In this document: in pieces, positions 21,131 to 32,625 of the stretch
Layout of the letters: each line of letters begins with the position of its first letter
Position numbering within the stretch: position 1 is the stretch's first letter
Assembly: GCA_014607495.2 (NCBI GenBank)
Contig: CP053156.1
Coordinates: forward strand, 434,001-498,000
Length of the DNA stretch: 64,000 nucleotides
Origin: Carposina sasakii
Taxonomy: Eukaryota; Arthropoda; Insecta; Lepidoptera; Carposinidae
Direction: 5' to 3'
Program-made: the position numbers and the translations under genes
Notes under the pieces: generated by a model
Told to the model about the DNA's origin: nothing
Seen by the model: the letters and a program-made list of their open reading frames with translations, nothing else
Databases searched by the model: none

Positions 21131-21352
21131 GATATATACTCGTAAAATTTAAGTAGAAAATAGATTTCATAACTAGGGAAAGGGAGAAATTGTAGATATT
21201 TATAATTTTGTCTTACTTACTGTAAAAATCTATTTATTCCACTTGAAGGCAATATCTTATTTGTCGATTGTGATTTTTTATTTGTTACGGTCTGTCAAAC
21301 ATAAATTGTATCTGGTGATTGAGAAAGATTTACTTTTATTTTATTTATTATA

Positions 21353-21736
21353 CAGAATGATTTTTTGTCGTCAACGTTCCCGAAAACTACGGAATCTCCT
21401 CATCATCACGATCATTTTTCTCCATGGAAGCATACCTGGGAAGTGTCTGGTCTCCAAGATATTAGGGTCCAAAATTGAGTAAATAGACTGCGTTCTTCTG
21501 CATAAATGCACATAGACGCGCGTAGCAAGATTTTTCACGAGAAATAATTACTATCTGTCTATGACAAAACTAGCATGAACAGTGAACACTATAAATTTCG
21601 CCCAATCAAGAAATTAATTATGTTTTTTTTTTTAAAAATTACATCGTTTCCCAGCATTTTTTTTGGCATAAACTTACTTTATTTAATGTATAGAGTACGT
21701 ACCCTTCGTTACGGGTGGCAACGAAAAAACACTCTG
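21353..21736 (+). mobile_element. MITE family A, copy 4 (384 bp)
   Basis: TA-flanked. It begins CAGAATGATTTTTTGTCGTC and ends ACGAAAAAACACTCTG. Interior blocks are those of copy 1, in the same orientation. The frames at 21243-21482, 21575-21790 and 21639-21899 arise from it and its flanks. Confidence 0.8.
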
Positions 21737-22632
21737 TATAATATCTTAGGTATTTATATGTATTTGAAATTTTATAGTTATAGAAAATGATCATAAGGTA
21801 AAACACGATGCAGAACATACTGGCAAGCATATTTTTCTTAACTTGGCCAAATTTTAATAATAAAAGTCTTGCAATCTCGCCGGCAATATAAATGAGCAAG
21901 ACATAAACATTCCCCGCCCGCCTCGTTTCCGCTGCTCATAATTCTGTTTAGGCAAATAAACATAGCAGCCACATTAATTCAAGCACCTACCACGACTCTT
22001 GTTTAATTGCATTATTATAATACGAGGCTGTATACTAAAACTCGCTATTTTTGTCCGAAGTTCCAGTTCTACTGAGGTTTAATTTACATTAACACCGAGT
22101 TCAGAACTTTCTATTAACGAGCACTTGAATTCCCGGGCCATTTTTTACCGAATCGCTTCACGCCATCTCTCAAAGTGTCTCGAAGTTGCGTAATTTAACG
22201 ACTTCGAGCGTAATCGAGTCAAGCGGGTGTAAACAAAATCATACAGTTGTTTGAATACCTATTCAGCTATTCGAAAATAAGTCCACGACCCGAGTTTTGG
22301 GCACCTCACCTCTATTGTCTCTTTATGATTAAAATTTTCCCTCGTGGCGGAGTTTTTAAATGAGACCCCGAACTTGGCGTACTTTGAATCTGGTTTGAGG
22401 CACGTAGCAGTAAGGACGGCTAATGTAAAAACTTGAACGCGGCAACTCGCTTTGTTTACTTACAAACATTGCCGATTAACTACAGCGATGCTCAACTTCT
22501 GTACGGAGTGTGAACCGCGTAATCTGCAGGTTAATAAATAAAACTTAATTATTTCATTATTTGTTACCACCACGTAACCGTTATCTATTTATTCGAAAAA
22601 GGTGTCCCAGAATATAATTTTGTCAAGAAGCT
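21737..22632. other. No recognisable gene or repeat
   Basis: Moderately AT-rich unique sequence; nothing recognised. Confidence 0.5.
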
Positions 22633-22640
22633 GTAGGTAG

Positions 22641-23190
22641 TAAAGCTTTAACAAACCGTATGTATTCGTTACTGAGTAACGGGTACTGCATCAATTACCG
22701 AGTAACGAAACGTTACCCAGGAATTCGTCTCGTTACTCGCATGTTTCGTATCATACGTATTTTTCGTATAATACACTGTTTCGGATCGCAAGTGGGGTAT
22801 TGATATGTTAGTTTTTGATCGCATGTTCTACCAATGCGCGTGATGCGGTTCCTTTAAATCGCTTATTACAAAGAACGGTGATTAGGTTTGTTTAAAGTAA
22901 TTAGCTATATAATTTTTTAAATCGTCAAAGTTTTTTACTGTTTTGTACTATTCTTTGTTATATGATTTAAGTTTGTGGTTAAAATTTTCTAAATAGTAAA
23001 TCCATTGTAAATTTTGTATATTACGCCGACAGTTCGATTCGACTTGTTACCATACTACATACAATAGTTACTATACCATATGCGGTATCAAAAGTAACGA
23101 GTTCGGTAACGATACGATAGTAACGAGTACTCATGGTCAAAGTAACGAATACATACGGGTACGCTTTTATTCGTTACTTTTACACCTCTA
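22641..23190. mobile_element. hAT-like non-autonomous element, 550 bp
   Basis: An 8-bp direct repeat GTAGGTAG flanks it (22633-22640, 23191-23198). The right terminus reads inward TAGAGGTGTAAAAGTAACGA, a hAT-type end; the left terminus TAAAGCTTTAAC matches 8 of its first 11 positions. CCGTATGTATTCGTTACT (22658-22675) is inverted near the right end (AGTAACGAATACATACGGG). The motif GTAACGA, in either orientation, is clustered in both subterminal regions, as expected of transposase binding sites. There is no transposase frame. Caution: GTAGGTAG-like words are common in this window. Confidence 0.65.
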
Positions 23191-23387
23191 GTAGGTAGAG
23201 TTCTGAGCATAATATTTTAGTCCTCACCATAATATTTTGATGCTTATGTTACGGGACTAGGAACTACTTACGCACCAAATCCTAACAAATTAGAGTAAAA
23301 TTTGTATCTTCTTATACCAAGGGACTATGAATATATGGTATAGGAAACCTGCTACGGAAATATTAGGTACAAAACGTGATTTGCTTT

Positions 23388-23507
23388 TGTCCTTGATGCA
23401 AAAACTACCGAACGGATTTTGATGAAACCTGTCCGTTATATTTATTATAGGCAGCATAACACATTTGCTGTAATATTTACGCCGACAAAGTCGTAGCCGG
23501 CTGCTAG
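23388..23507 (+). mobile_element. Partial Helitron, 3' end
   Basis: AACTACCGAACGGATTTTGA, then ACGCCGACAAAGTCGTAGCC, GGCTGCTAG followed by T. The hairpin-like GC-rich stretch plus CTAG is a Helitron 3' end. A clear TC 5' terminus is not visible, so the copy is truncated or diverged. Confidence 0.55.
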
Positions 23508-25688
23508 TTCTATAAATGCTTTTACACTATGCTGGATTCTTCGGGCTCTAGGCCATTTACCTATATTGTTGTCCGGGAGCTTCATGTCGGTTTTATTTAG
23601 CAACTGTATCAAACTCTACGAGTCCATTTCCATGTAACTCGGTTAGTGGTAACTTGCCTTTGCCCGTATTGTTATACAGCCTAAATATAATTACTACCTG
23701 CAAATGATTTTAGCAACCGAAACGTTGGAATTGTATATAACTTTGAAAGTGGATTACGTTACGAATTTGGTAGATTTAGGTATTATATTTACGTACGGAT
23801 ATTATCCAATATATATGTAGTACATCAAATAATAAGTAGGAATATATCTGTTATAATATTGTATATTATTATACAAACAGCCTGTTTTGATATGAAATAA
23901 AATAAAATTCATCCACATCTTCGCTATCTACCGAAGTTAAACTTTTTGCACCTAAAACGAGAATAAACCGTAGGTACCTACTTACCCAGCTGCACTTACA
24001 GTACTTACTTATTCTACGTAAGTAATGAATATACAAGGCGAAAGACATTGTCTTTTGGATAGCGGCCAAGAGGTCGCGACTTGGTAATATTTTTTAAATT
24101 CAATTTCGGCAAAGCCACTGGCGGTATCCGCCGGGCTTAATGTACACCTGGCGAACGTTTAAATGAGATACTAGGAGACAGTTTGCTTATTTATGTGGAG
24201 TTCTGCTAGTAGAGACATTCTTGTAAAGTCGAGGCTGACAGCTAAATAAAGTTTAGTGCGGCCACAGCAAAGTGGTAGATACTCGTATATACAGGTAGGT
24301 ACATGCTAATATACACGTACTTTTTCTGGTGAGTAATATTTAAATTTCTTTATTTATTTGGATGATTATTTAAGCAGAGGCCAGAATACGGATTTATTTT
24401 TTTAGCGTAGTTGTAGTATTTTATCCACATAAATATTGACCCATAAACCCATAAGTATTCAGGTATTCAGCATCGAATTGAGTACTTAAGTAGGTAGTTC
24501 GATAAAATCATCTATCAATAGATAAACTAGGTCAACTACTACCAACTTTTACCTAATCATCAAGCAAAAGGTAGGATTTACACATGGATATAAAGATTAT
24601 TAGTATTACTTACCAAGTTCCTGGATTTGCATAATAAAATGCAAACTTCAAATGTCAAAAGAGTCTACCTATCTAAAGGATCCAAGTATTCCATTTTGAT
24701 GGCACTAGGTGGCGCTGCAAAAGCCTGGAATAGGTATATTAGATTTACGTACTTTACATCCTAAAACCTAAACACATTTCCGTTTCCTCCCGTCGAAAAT
24801 TCAAATACTTCTAGCGTAAAATGGCAAACAAACTTTTGGAAAGTACCTACGGGCGGGAATTTGTGAAACGTGAATCTGTTACATGCGAATTAAAATGTTC
24901 AATATAATATTTATGTACTGACTGTGGAACATTTTAAAATATTGATATAGAAAAGTATCTTAACATTCCGGGAAAAGTTTATTTATTGGGACACAACGAT
25001 TCTGCATGGTTTTTTTATATCTCAACACATGCACTCACTACATACTACAGTCTACACTACCTATATTAAACAGATATCATAATGTACCTACTGAGATACA
25101 CCACCCACCACTCACTACTGTCACTACTACTCCTGTAAGCCAGGATCAACAGAGGCGCCTAGAGAAATTAAAAAATAAAAAGTTTGGAATATCCGAGCGT
25201 AGGTACATAATAACTATCCATCACAGAAATTAAACTAATAGCAAAGATATAATGTGAATTATGAAGAAAACCTTAAGCTATGAAAAACAAATTAACGAAA
25301 ATGGAAGTAATGCTTACCTGCCTTTGGTCCTAAATACCATATATACTTAAACTATGATAACGTGCAGGTATTCAGATGATGTCCCCGACCGAAACCGAGG
25401 TATCGTTTCAGGACAATTTTGTATAAGTTAGGTCATTTGCAAACCCGTTATTAAGGTTACAACACGATTTCCAACTTAGCCAGGTCAGAGACTCGCGGCT
25501 TTTCCTAAAATAATGCTCTTAATACACGAGGCGAGTGTTTCCAACCAGCAAGCTTGCGTCAGTAGACTGGCATGATAGTACTTCTGGCTTCGTGTAGATA
25601 AAACTAGCTACATTTCTTAGCTAGCAGGATATTTAATAGATAATTTACGAGTCAGGGTAATTTTCATTAGGATGTAGTAATTTTTTTT
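23508..25688. other. No recognisable gene or repeat
   Basis: About 2.2 kb of AT-rich DNA. The 66- and 75-codon frames at 23869-24069 and 25006-25233 have no family signature. Confidence 0.45.
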
Positions 25689-25820
25689 CAAACTGCGGTC
25701 ACCAACCCGCCTGCCCAACGTGGTGACTATGGGCAAATACCCCCCATGGCAGTCTTGCGGCATGCCCTGGGGAAGGCCTACGTCCAGCAGTGGACTGCAA
25801 TAGGCTGATGATGATGATGA
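25689..25820 (+). mobile_element. SINE-like element with RTE tail, 5'-truncated
   Basis: CAAACTGCGGTCACCAACCC through GGCCTACGTCCAGCAGTGG, ACTGCAATAGGC and (TGA)n. It is immediately abutted by the TTTTTAGGG element, which seems to have used this simple-repeat end as its border. Confidence 0.7.
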
Positions 25821-26389
25821 TTTTTAGGGTTCCGTACGTCTGAATACAAAAACGGAACCCTTATAGGATCACTCGTGTGTCTGTCCGTCCGTCGCTTACA
25901 GTCAATTATCTCCGAATCTATTAGACCGATTAAGTTGAAATTTGGTACACATATCAATTCCTGTGACCCAAACACAGAGGTGTGACGTGAGCAGATGAAA
26001 TCTGTATATGGGGGGTCATTTTTGGGGGGGAAGGGGTAAATTAAAAAAAAAAATTCTGAAAACTGCATCGTGTGGCATATCAAATGAAAGGTCTTGTTGA
26101 GAAGATCTTAAATGTATTTTTTGTAATTTTAAAATAAATAGTTTCCAAGTTATTCAAGAAAATAGACGAAAATTGACCATTCCCCTCCCCCTTATCTCCG
26201 AAACTACTGAACCTAAAATTTTGAAAAAAATACAGAAATTAGTTTTCTCCTTATAGATTATAGGAAAACCTATAAGAAGTCCATGATATTAAAATAACAT
26301 GGTAATTCACTCAATATTGTGCGTACCAACTTACATCGTACGGAACCCTCTTCACGCGAGTTCAACTCGCACTTGTCGGCTTTTTTTTT
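25821..26389 (+). repeat. TTTTTAGGGTTCCGTAC interspersed element, about 570 bp
   Basis: AGGGTTCCGTAC (25826-25837) is perfectly inverted as GTACGGAACCCT (26338-26349). Downstream is a hairpin GCGAG/CTCGC (26356-26370), then CACTTGTCGGC and a T9 run. The interior has GTGTGTCTGTCCGTCCGTCG and TTGAAATTTGGTACACAT. This is one of the commonest repeats in moths and butterflies; its class is unsettled to me. It contains no coding region; the 101-codon minus frame at 25778-26083 is incidental. Confidence 0.7.
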
Positions 26390-26540
26390 CAATAGATGCA
26401 GGATTATCCAGGCTAGTGTGCTCCCATCCAATTATTTAATATATCCTGGCTTGTTTTAGGTACTATTTGTAGTAAGTGCGTGGTATGTAGTAAGTACGAA
26501 GCTTGTATTTATTTATGTATTTATTGGTTGTTTGTCTGCA

Positions 26541-26823
26541 GTGGTCAGATATCTGCGATTCTGATTAGGTCGTCCGTCTATTTTGCAGATGACCTTCCCA
26601 TGCTACTATTGTCAGTGTCTGGTTTTCACTCTAACAATCTTCGGCGCCATCGATTCTTCGAGTTGTGGGCCCTGCCCATTGCCGCTTAAGCTTTCTGGAT
26701 CATTGGACTATGTCGATAACCTTTGTTCGTCTTCGGATCTCCTCTTCCTAATTGGATCACGAAGAGAAATCCCGAGCATATGATAGCCCTCTCCATTACT
26801 CACTTGTCAGGTCTGAGGTATTT
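26541..26823 (-). pseudogene. RTE-clade LINE fragment, minus strand
   Basis: On the minus strand the sequence encodes, in shifting frames, IPQT; MERA; MLGISLRDPIRKRRSEDEQR; KLKRQWAGPTTRRIDG; and finally a piece ending DDLIRIADI. This follows the order of an RTE RT C-terminal region (AMERAMLGISLRD, SKLKWQWAGHIARRTDG, RW-DDLVRIAG). Several frameshifts and stops are present. The plus-strand frames at 26480-26783 are antisense shadows. It shares ATACCTCAGACCT with the 20744 fragment. Confidence 0.65.
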
Positions 26824-27568
26824 TAGAGAGAGAAAGAGCCACTGTAGTGGTACGGCCTTTTAATTTACAGGCATCATAATAAACAGAACTAGTATGTTCC
26901 AAGACAGGTCAGCAGGTGAATATAGTTTAGTAGCGAATTACTTGCTATACCTACCATATTAGGTAAAAAATATAGCCTCGTGTATTTCGGGGATAAAGTA
27001 CCTACATTAACTCTGCATACCGGTGGAAAATCAAAATGAAGTAAAGTATTCAACTACCCTAACTAGCCATCTCGCAAAGGTAGGTGTTTTATCTGCGACA
27101 AAACGCGGTAAAGTTGTCCGTGCTTAGCATCAAACTGTGGCATCAAACTGTGGCGAGTGGCTCAAGCCATTCTAAACCGTATATTCGTTATGTAAAGCGC
27201 AAAAATATGTCGCGAATCGTCGACGTACCGAGTTCCACAATGGGTCGGCGGTTGGTTGTTTTTCAACTACTCTCGGCGTTGTTGTGAAAAGTCGTAATTA
27301 ACGGGGCCTGCCCAGTGGCGCCCTCTTGCGGATTGTTGTGGCGACGCAAACCGCACTCTATTGTTATCCCGGGATAAAAACTAGCTGCACTCTCGTTATA
27401 GTCTACTAGCCGTTGTTATTGAATTAAAGTTGACCCGCCATTGCTATATCACGTGAATGCGGATGTATTTAAAAACAGTATCCTAACTTTGCTATATGCT
27501 AAGCCTATATGTAAATGAATCTATATTGCTGTTGTTATTTGAATTCTTATAATAGATCTATACATATA
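26824..27568. other. No recognisable gene or repeat
   Basis: Unique sequence. A 67-codon frame at 27084-27287 has no recognisable motif. Region 27300-27370 is locally GC-richer. Confidence 0.45.
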
Positions 27569-27735
27569 CAGGGTGTAACAGAAAGGGGATGTTAAGCGAA
27601 AAGCTATGTAAATAGCCCACTATAGAGAACCTATTTCCAAAATTGAGACTCGAATTCACATATTTATTTTTGAAGATTGTATGAATATTTCTGAGTTGTT
27701 TAGTAATTCTTCATACTATCTGGAAAAATTAACAT

Positions 27736-28597
27736 TTATTATTTATTTATTTATTATTATAAAGAGGTATAGTACAAATTTGCATTAGTCTATGCCCTGC
27801 AAAACTGTTTCAACAGTTTGTCTGCAGGAGTGGAGTCTCTTTTTAACATATTATATAAGTACATTATAATTTACTTTGCATCGTTACCTCAGTGAGTCCC
27901 TATGGTAAGGTATCCAGTAAGTACCTTTTTATTTGTTCAATACGGATATCCTCAGGCAAACTGTTAAGTATATAAGGTATGCGTTTTGTTAGGGTTTTGT
28001 CACCAAAGTAGTTAGTTACTCTGGGTACCTCAAATTTGCCTGCTGACACCGACCTCGTAGCATGACTGTGGCTCAACTGTGTGAGGGTATACTCTTGCTT
28101 GCTACGGTTATTTATTATTAACATGTATTTTTGCTTCAAACTAACCGGAAGAATTTTACAGATTTAAAAAAACTTACGATAATCTTCTATGCTATTTTTT
28201 ATTTTATTGGGTACTAAAAGTTTTAAAAATCTAATTTGTAATGTTTCCAGTTTATCTATGTAACTTTTATATGTGAGGCTGTAGCAATCAAGTGCATATC
28301 CTAGGTTTGAGTCCACCAGAGAAAAGTATAGACATTTAAGCGTGCCTTTAGGCACTTTAAAACTCAGATGATAGAATTTACCAAGCAATATTCTAAGCTT
28401 ACTACATACATAATCAATGTATGCATACCATGAAAAACTTACATCTACTTTAACACCAAGGTAGGTTACACAATTCACCTTTTGGATAGATACGCATTGA
28501 CAGTTCATTTTATTTAGGTGTAGGCACGAAAAGCTATGCATATACATTGGTGGTGGCTGTGCAGACCCTGGTAAATAGAGCGATAAGAGAAATTTAG
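27736..28597 (-). mobile_element. 5'-truncated LINE inserted in MITE
   Basis: TTAACAT flanks it on both sides (27729-27735, 28598-28604), a 7-bp target duplication. The element is on the minus strand, with ORF2 C-terminal sequence at the right and a 3' end at the left containing AACTGTTGAAACAGTTTTGC and a final ATAAATAAATAAATAAT simple repeat. A related 3' UTR piece lies at 29421-29550. Confidence 0.8.
27900..28597 (-). pseudogene. LINE ORF2 C-terminus, one in-frame stop
   Basis: One frame on the minus strand runs from the truncation point to 27900. It encodes NCVTYLGVKVDVSFSWYAYI, then KLRILLGKFYHLSFKVPKG, FSLVDSNLGYALDCYS, LETLQIRFLKLLVPNKIK, and after a TAA at 28164-28166 continues in the same frame as ICKILPVSLKQKYMLIINNR, ATRSVSAGKFEVPRVTNYFG, ILNSLPEDIR. 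This is the RT thumb-to-C-terminal region of a Jockey/CR1-group LINE (family knowledge). Apart from the single stop, about 230 codons are open, so the insertion is fairly young. Confidence 0.75.
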
Positions 28598-28697
28598 TTA
28601 ACATGTGATTTTGAGTCAAAAATTTTGTGGATAAGTTGCTTTTAATGGGCTATTTACATGGCTTTTCGCTTAACGTACCCCTTTGTTACACCCTGTA

Positions 28698-29420
28698 TAC
28701 ATATACACTAATACAGATACCTTGTGTCCTCATTGTAAAGGATTTAGCTGCACAAGTTTCTTAACCCACTACCCCAGTCCAACACGCAACAAACTAATAT
28801 AGTCGAGTACCTCACAAATACTCATCGTGTCACACCAAGCGTCTCTCTATCTGTATAGCTCTTTCCACAATAAATACATTTATAATACCACCACCACAAG
28901 CCCAATATCACGCTCAACTTTATTATCCAAAATGAAGCCAGGTCCGAACTTTAAAGCATGCAGAATATGAATATTTTTCCACATAGCAGATTTAACGCCC
29001 TAATGAGGCCCTGGATGCCGGTGTGCGTTATTAAGGGATTTCCCCTGTTTTATGCGGCCTGTTTTATTAACTCAGTCTAATGCAGGATAGCAAGTTACGT
29101 GGATGTGAGTTATTCATGGAGAAGGTGTTAATTTATATTTGCTCTGCCTCCCGTAGGTATGTTACACAAGTTTTATCTATGTTCCCAAGATTTCAACTAA
29201 GCGTTAATTTAAAAAAAATGAATACATACTATACTAGCATTATCCAAAATCATGACCTTTATGGCTTATACTAAAAGTCATAAACTAGTTTTAATAAAAA
29301 ACACCTTGTGTACTCGTGGGGGAACGTTAAAAGTACCTACTTACTAAACTGGCGTATCTTCAAATGTACCTTTGTGCGTTAGAAGTGAAATGCATTAAAA
29401 AAAGAAGGTAGTCGTTATGG
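28698..29420. other. No recognisable gene or repeat
   Basis: Unique AT-rich sequence. Confidence 0.5.
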
Positions 29421-29550
29421 TAGACTAATTATTATATATTATTATTATAAATACAGTGCAAACCTTATTTCTAAATTAAAGTCCCACAAAACTGTTAAAA
29501 CAGTTTATCTGCGGGATCAAGAAGTGTACCTTATATTATTAATTATAGTA
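29421..29550 (-). repeat. LINE 3' UTR fragment
   Basis: CCCACAAAACTGTTAAAACA, GTTTATCTGCGGG resembles the 3' UTR of the LINE at 27736-28597 (CTGCAAAACTGTTTCAACAG). It is a short remnant without coding sequence. Confidence 0.5.
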
Positions 29551-29637
29551 CATACGTGCTATCTTATTTTAAATAAACAAAGTCCTTATTAATGTCGCTG
29601 TATTTTCCTTTCATACACCTTACCGTATAGTAGGTAT

Positions 29638-29897
29638 CATTATCATCTTCAGCCTATTGCAGTCCACTGCTGGACGAAGGCCTCCCCCAGGGCACGCCAC
29701 AAGACTGCCATGGGGGGTATTTACCTAGTCACCACGCTCTGGGCAGGCGGGTTGGTAACCGCAGTTTGTATTTTGGACTATGTTGTCAACACGGGAGGCG
29801 CTGCTGCCCACCTCCCGGAAACTCTTAATCGCCTCGTACGATACCCACGGTCAGACATGGGGTGGTACGAATTGAACTCTGCCGGCACCACGCGGCC
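29638..29897 (-). mobile_element. Complete 260-bp SINE-like retroposon with RTE tail
   Basis: An 11-bp direct repeat ATAGTAGGTAT flanks it (29627-29637, 29898-29908). On the minus strand it begins GGCCGCGTGGTGCCGGCAGA and runs through GGCGATTAAGAGTTTCCGGG, AACATAGTCCAAAATACAAA. It ends with the RTE-like tail GTCCAGCAGTGGACTGCAAT, AGGCTGAAGATGATAATG. The plausible reading is a non-autonomous retroposon mobilised by an RTE LINE through a shared 3' end. The head is not an obvious tRNA; its origin is unclear. The 63-codon plus frame is a shadow. Confidence 0.75.
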
Positions 29898-30040
29898 ATA
29901 GTAGGTATACTTACGTTTAATTTTTAAAGTATCCTTTGGACATCTAATAGCACCCAAAGTACAGCATACTATATTCTTCCCAGTCTATCCTGGGCATGGT
30001 CCGGATGGACGACTTTTAAGTCCGTAGATTTAGGCTATTG

Positions 30041-30290
30041 AGTGACGTGTGGCGTAGGCAAACTAGAATAGCACCACTCCATGTCTGGTGTATTGTAAGT
30101 GGCGATTAAGGGTTTCCGGGAGGTGGGCAGCTTCCGTGTTAACAACATAGTCTGGAAATCACATTGCGGTCACCAACCCGCCTACCCAGCGTGGTGACTA
30201 TAGGCAAAAGCCCCCCTATAGCTACAGCCTTGTGGCCCTTGTGTCTTGCCCTGGGGGCAACGTCCAGCAGTTGACTGCAATAGACTGATG
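30041..30290 (+). mobile_element. SINE-like element with RTE tail, diverged full-length copy
   Basis: Same order as 29638-29897: ACCACTCCATGTCTGG, GGCGATTAAGGGTTTCCGGG, AGGTGGGCAG, AACAACATAGTC, TTGCGGTCACCAACCCGCCT, then CAACGTCCAGCAGTTGACTG. It is more diverged, with a duplicated CCTTGTG segment near 30228-30245. Confidence 0.7.
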
Positions 30291-30295
30291 TGTAT

Positions 30296-32625
30296 ATGAA
30301 GGCTCTTAAATAAAAGGTAGTTTTACTATATTATGTTGTATACCTATTCAGTTTTTAGCTTAAAACCGCATCTACTGTCATTCGCCAACAATAAAAGAGC
30401 TTAGCAAGTTGGTGTTAATGCGATTTGCTTTGTTAAAGTCCTGCCGTTGTTTACTTGCACCGGGATACCGTCCCGTGCGGGCGGGCATTCTACTAATTAT
30501 TTCATGTTCTGTTTTATGACCTTTGACAGTGTGGGTATTTAATAAAGTTGCTCAAAAAGTTTTTTAAACCACTCCATTAAAAGTAATACATTATTAAGTT
30601 TATTAATAATTAATACCTACATAATTATTAAATCTTCCTATTTGCTTATATAAAGGAGGTTTACCTAAGAATAAGAAGTAAAATTATTTGTACGATTTGT
30701 ACTTATTTTTATTTACAAAGTATACCATGTAAAATATTATAGAACTTATGAACGTATTTAAAGAGGCATAAGTGTACTAATTATAGATAAAATAAATTAC
30801 AAATTCCATAAAAAAAAAACCGTAAAACAAATCTCCATCCGTTTGATCACCCAATTCGCGAAATTCGTTACGAAAAACAGGACACCAAAATATTGCGCGC
30901 GGCAAATTTTAATATTTATTCCCTTAGATCTTCCAAGACTCGATTTTACGTAACAATTTTCCAGATGACAAACTGCCGGCTCAGGTTATTCACTTATGAA
31001 TAAATGGCACAAAAGATCAATATTTTCACGGCGGTTCGACAACTCCGAGGGACGCACAATGCCCGTAGGTAGAGCGGATACAGCTCAAGTTTGCTTAGGA
31101 CGGGACTCATTCACTTCCATCAATCCCCTGCTGCATTATTTGTTTATACCCCAAAACCGAAACGTTATCGTTTAACTCGTTTTCAACCTTATCTGCAGTA
31201 GTTAAGGGCTCTACCCATCCGCGCGATCCATCAAAGGCGACCCGTTTCAGTTTTTGGCAACTCAAAAGCGTTTGTATTGTAAATCTGAGAAAATACTTTC
31301 AATTTTACAAAGAGTTGGGCAGGAATCATTTACTTTGCAAAGTTCTCTTACGGTAGGTGTCGTCTTACACCTCAATACGTACACTTGACATTGAGTTAAT
31401 CTTGTACCCTGTATTCTTCTTTTTTATAGTAGTCTTTAATCAAAAAAATTACAAATTAAGAAATGGCAGCCAGCCTTTAATATTAAAAATAGACAAACCA
31501 TTTAATATTCAATGGAAAGCCCCTCTTTACTCAAGATTTATTCTATAATTTCGTTAACAGAAATTATCAGTTAAAATGAGGTTACATTGAAATTAAAACA
31601 AACTCCCAGGCATTAATTTGCGGTGCTCCCGGGTGAGCCAGCCCGACGAAAGGTATTACGAAAATTTAATTGAAGTTTTGATTAAGCACTATCGCACATG
31701 CCAGGCACAACCTCGATAAAGTACCGCGTAATAAACATTTCGTAACACACATAATATTCACTGTTTAATCCGTCATTCATGACAAACATCGAAAAATACC
31801 ATAGCTCGTGGTCTCGGTACATATCTGACAGCGATATGATCGTAAATGTGACGGCCCTGATAAAAATCCAGTGTAATATTTTTTTCATTCCTTTATTATT
31901 TATGGAAGGTTTATTTCTATTTAAACCAATACCTTGGAGCCCAAAGTAAAGATGGAGCAGGAACAGATATAAAGATACCCTACCCAACCTAAATCCATCT
32001 AAAACCTTTAATATAATAAAATAGTAAGTAAGCAATCTAAAGAAAAATCGGAATAAAACTCTTTAAAAACAAATTAAACGGGAAAGGTGATTCTCAATTA
32101 AAATCCAATTTTTGCTGGTCAGGGCTTAGTCTATTCTCAATAAGTACAAATGATCATTGGTCTTAGAAACTACTGGAAGAGGTATTCGGTAGGAAAATAC
32201 ACAGATTAAGTTAAGTATCACTACGTTGTACATGCTCAAAGGCCAAATGTCAGCTGATTTGACAGCTGTCAATCAGTTATTCGTCAGTGCTGCCAACAAA
32301 ATAAAATAAACAAAATATTCGTTGGTGATTCCTTCCCAATTGGAGATTTCTCAGCTTACAGCCAATTTCAATTACCGATCGAGAGATGTTTTGTATATTT
32401 CAGATTTAATTATTGATTTCATACAAAATTTCAAATTTGGAATTTAAAAAAACCGAAATTCTTCATGATCTCTAGTATTGAAATGGCCGTTAGTCACTTC
32501 CAGTAGCAAGAACCAGAGAACATTGTTAAGGCAAGACAAATACTTCAACTTATTTCTAGAACTGGCCACTCCTGTCAAAATGCAAACAAAATCCATTATG
32601 CAACTCATTGCCATTACATATGTAA
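30296..32625. other. No recognisable gene or repeat
   Basis: About 2.3 kb of AT-rich sequence. Frames at 31357-31548 and 31682-32035 (minus, 117 codons) show no conserved domain; their low-complexity hydrophobic content fits chance translation of AT-rich DNA. Confidence 0.45.

Larger units (their letters stand above)
27569..28695. mobile_element. Palindromic MITE, split by a LINE insertion
   Basis: TA-flanked ends CAGGGTGTAACAGAAAGGGG and CCCCTTTGTTACACCCTG. Left part 27569-27735 and right part 28598-28695 together make about 258 bp once the 862-bp LINE segment and one copy of its 7-bp duplication are removed. That is close to the intact 260-bp copy at 18614-18873. Confidence 0.8.

Noticed and set aside
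31682..32035. 117-codon minus frame
   Set aside because: AT-rich chance composition, no motif and no neighbouring evidence.
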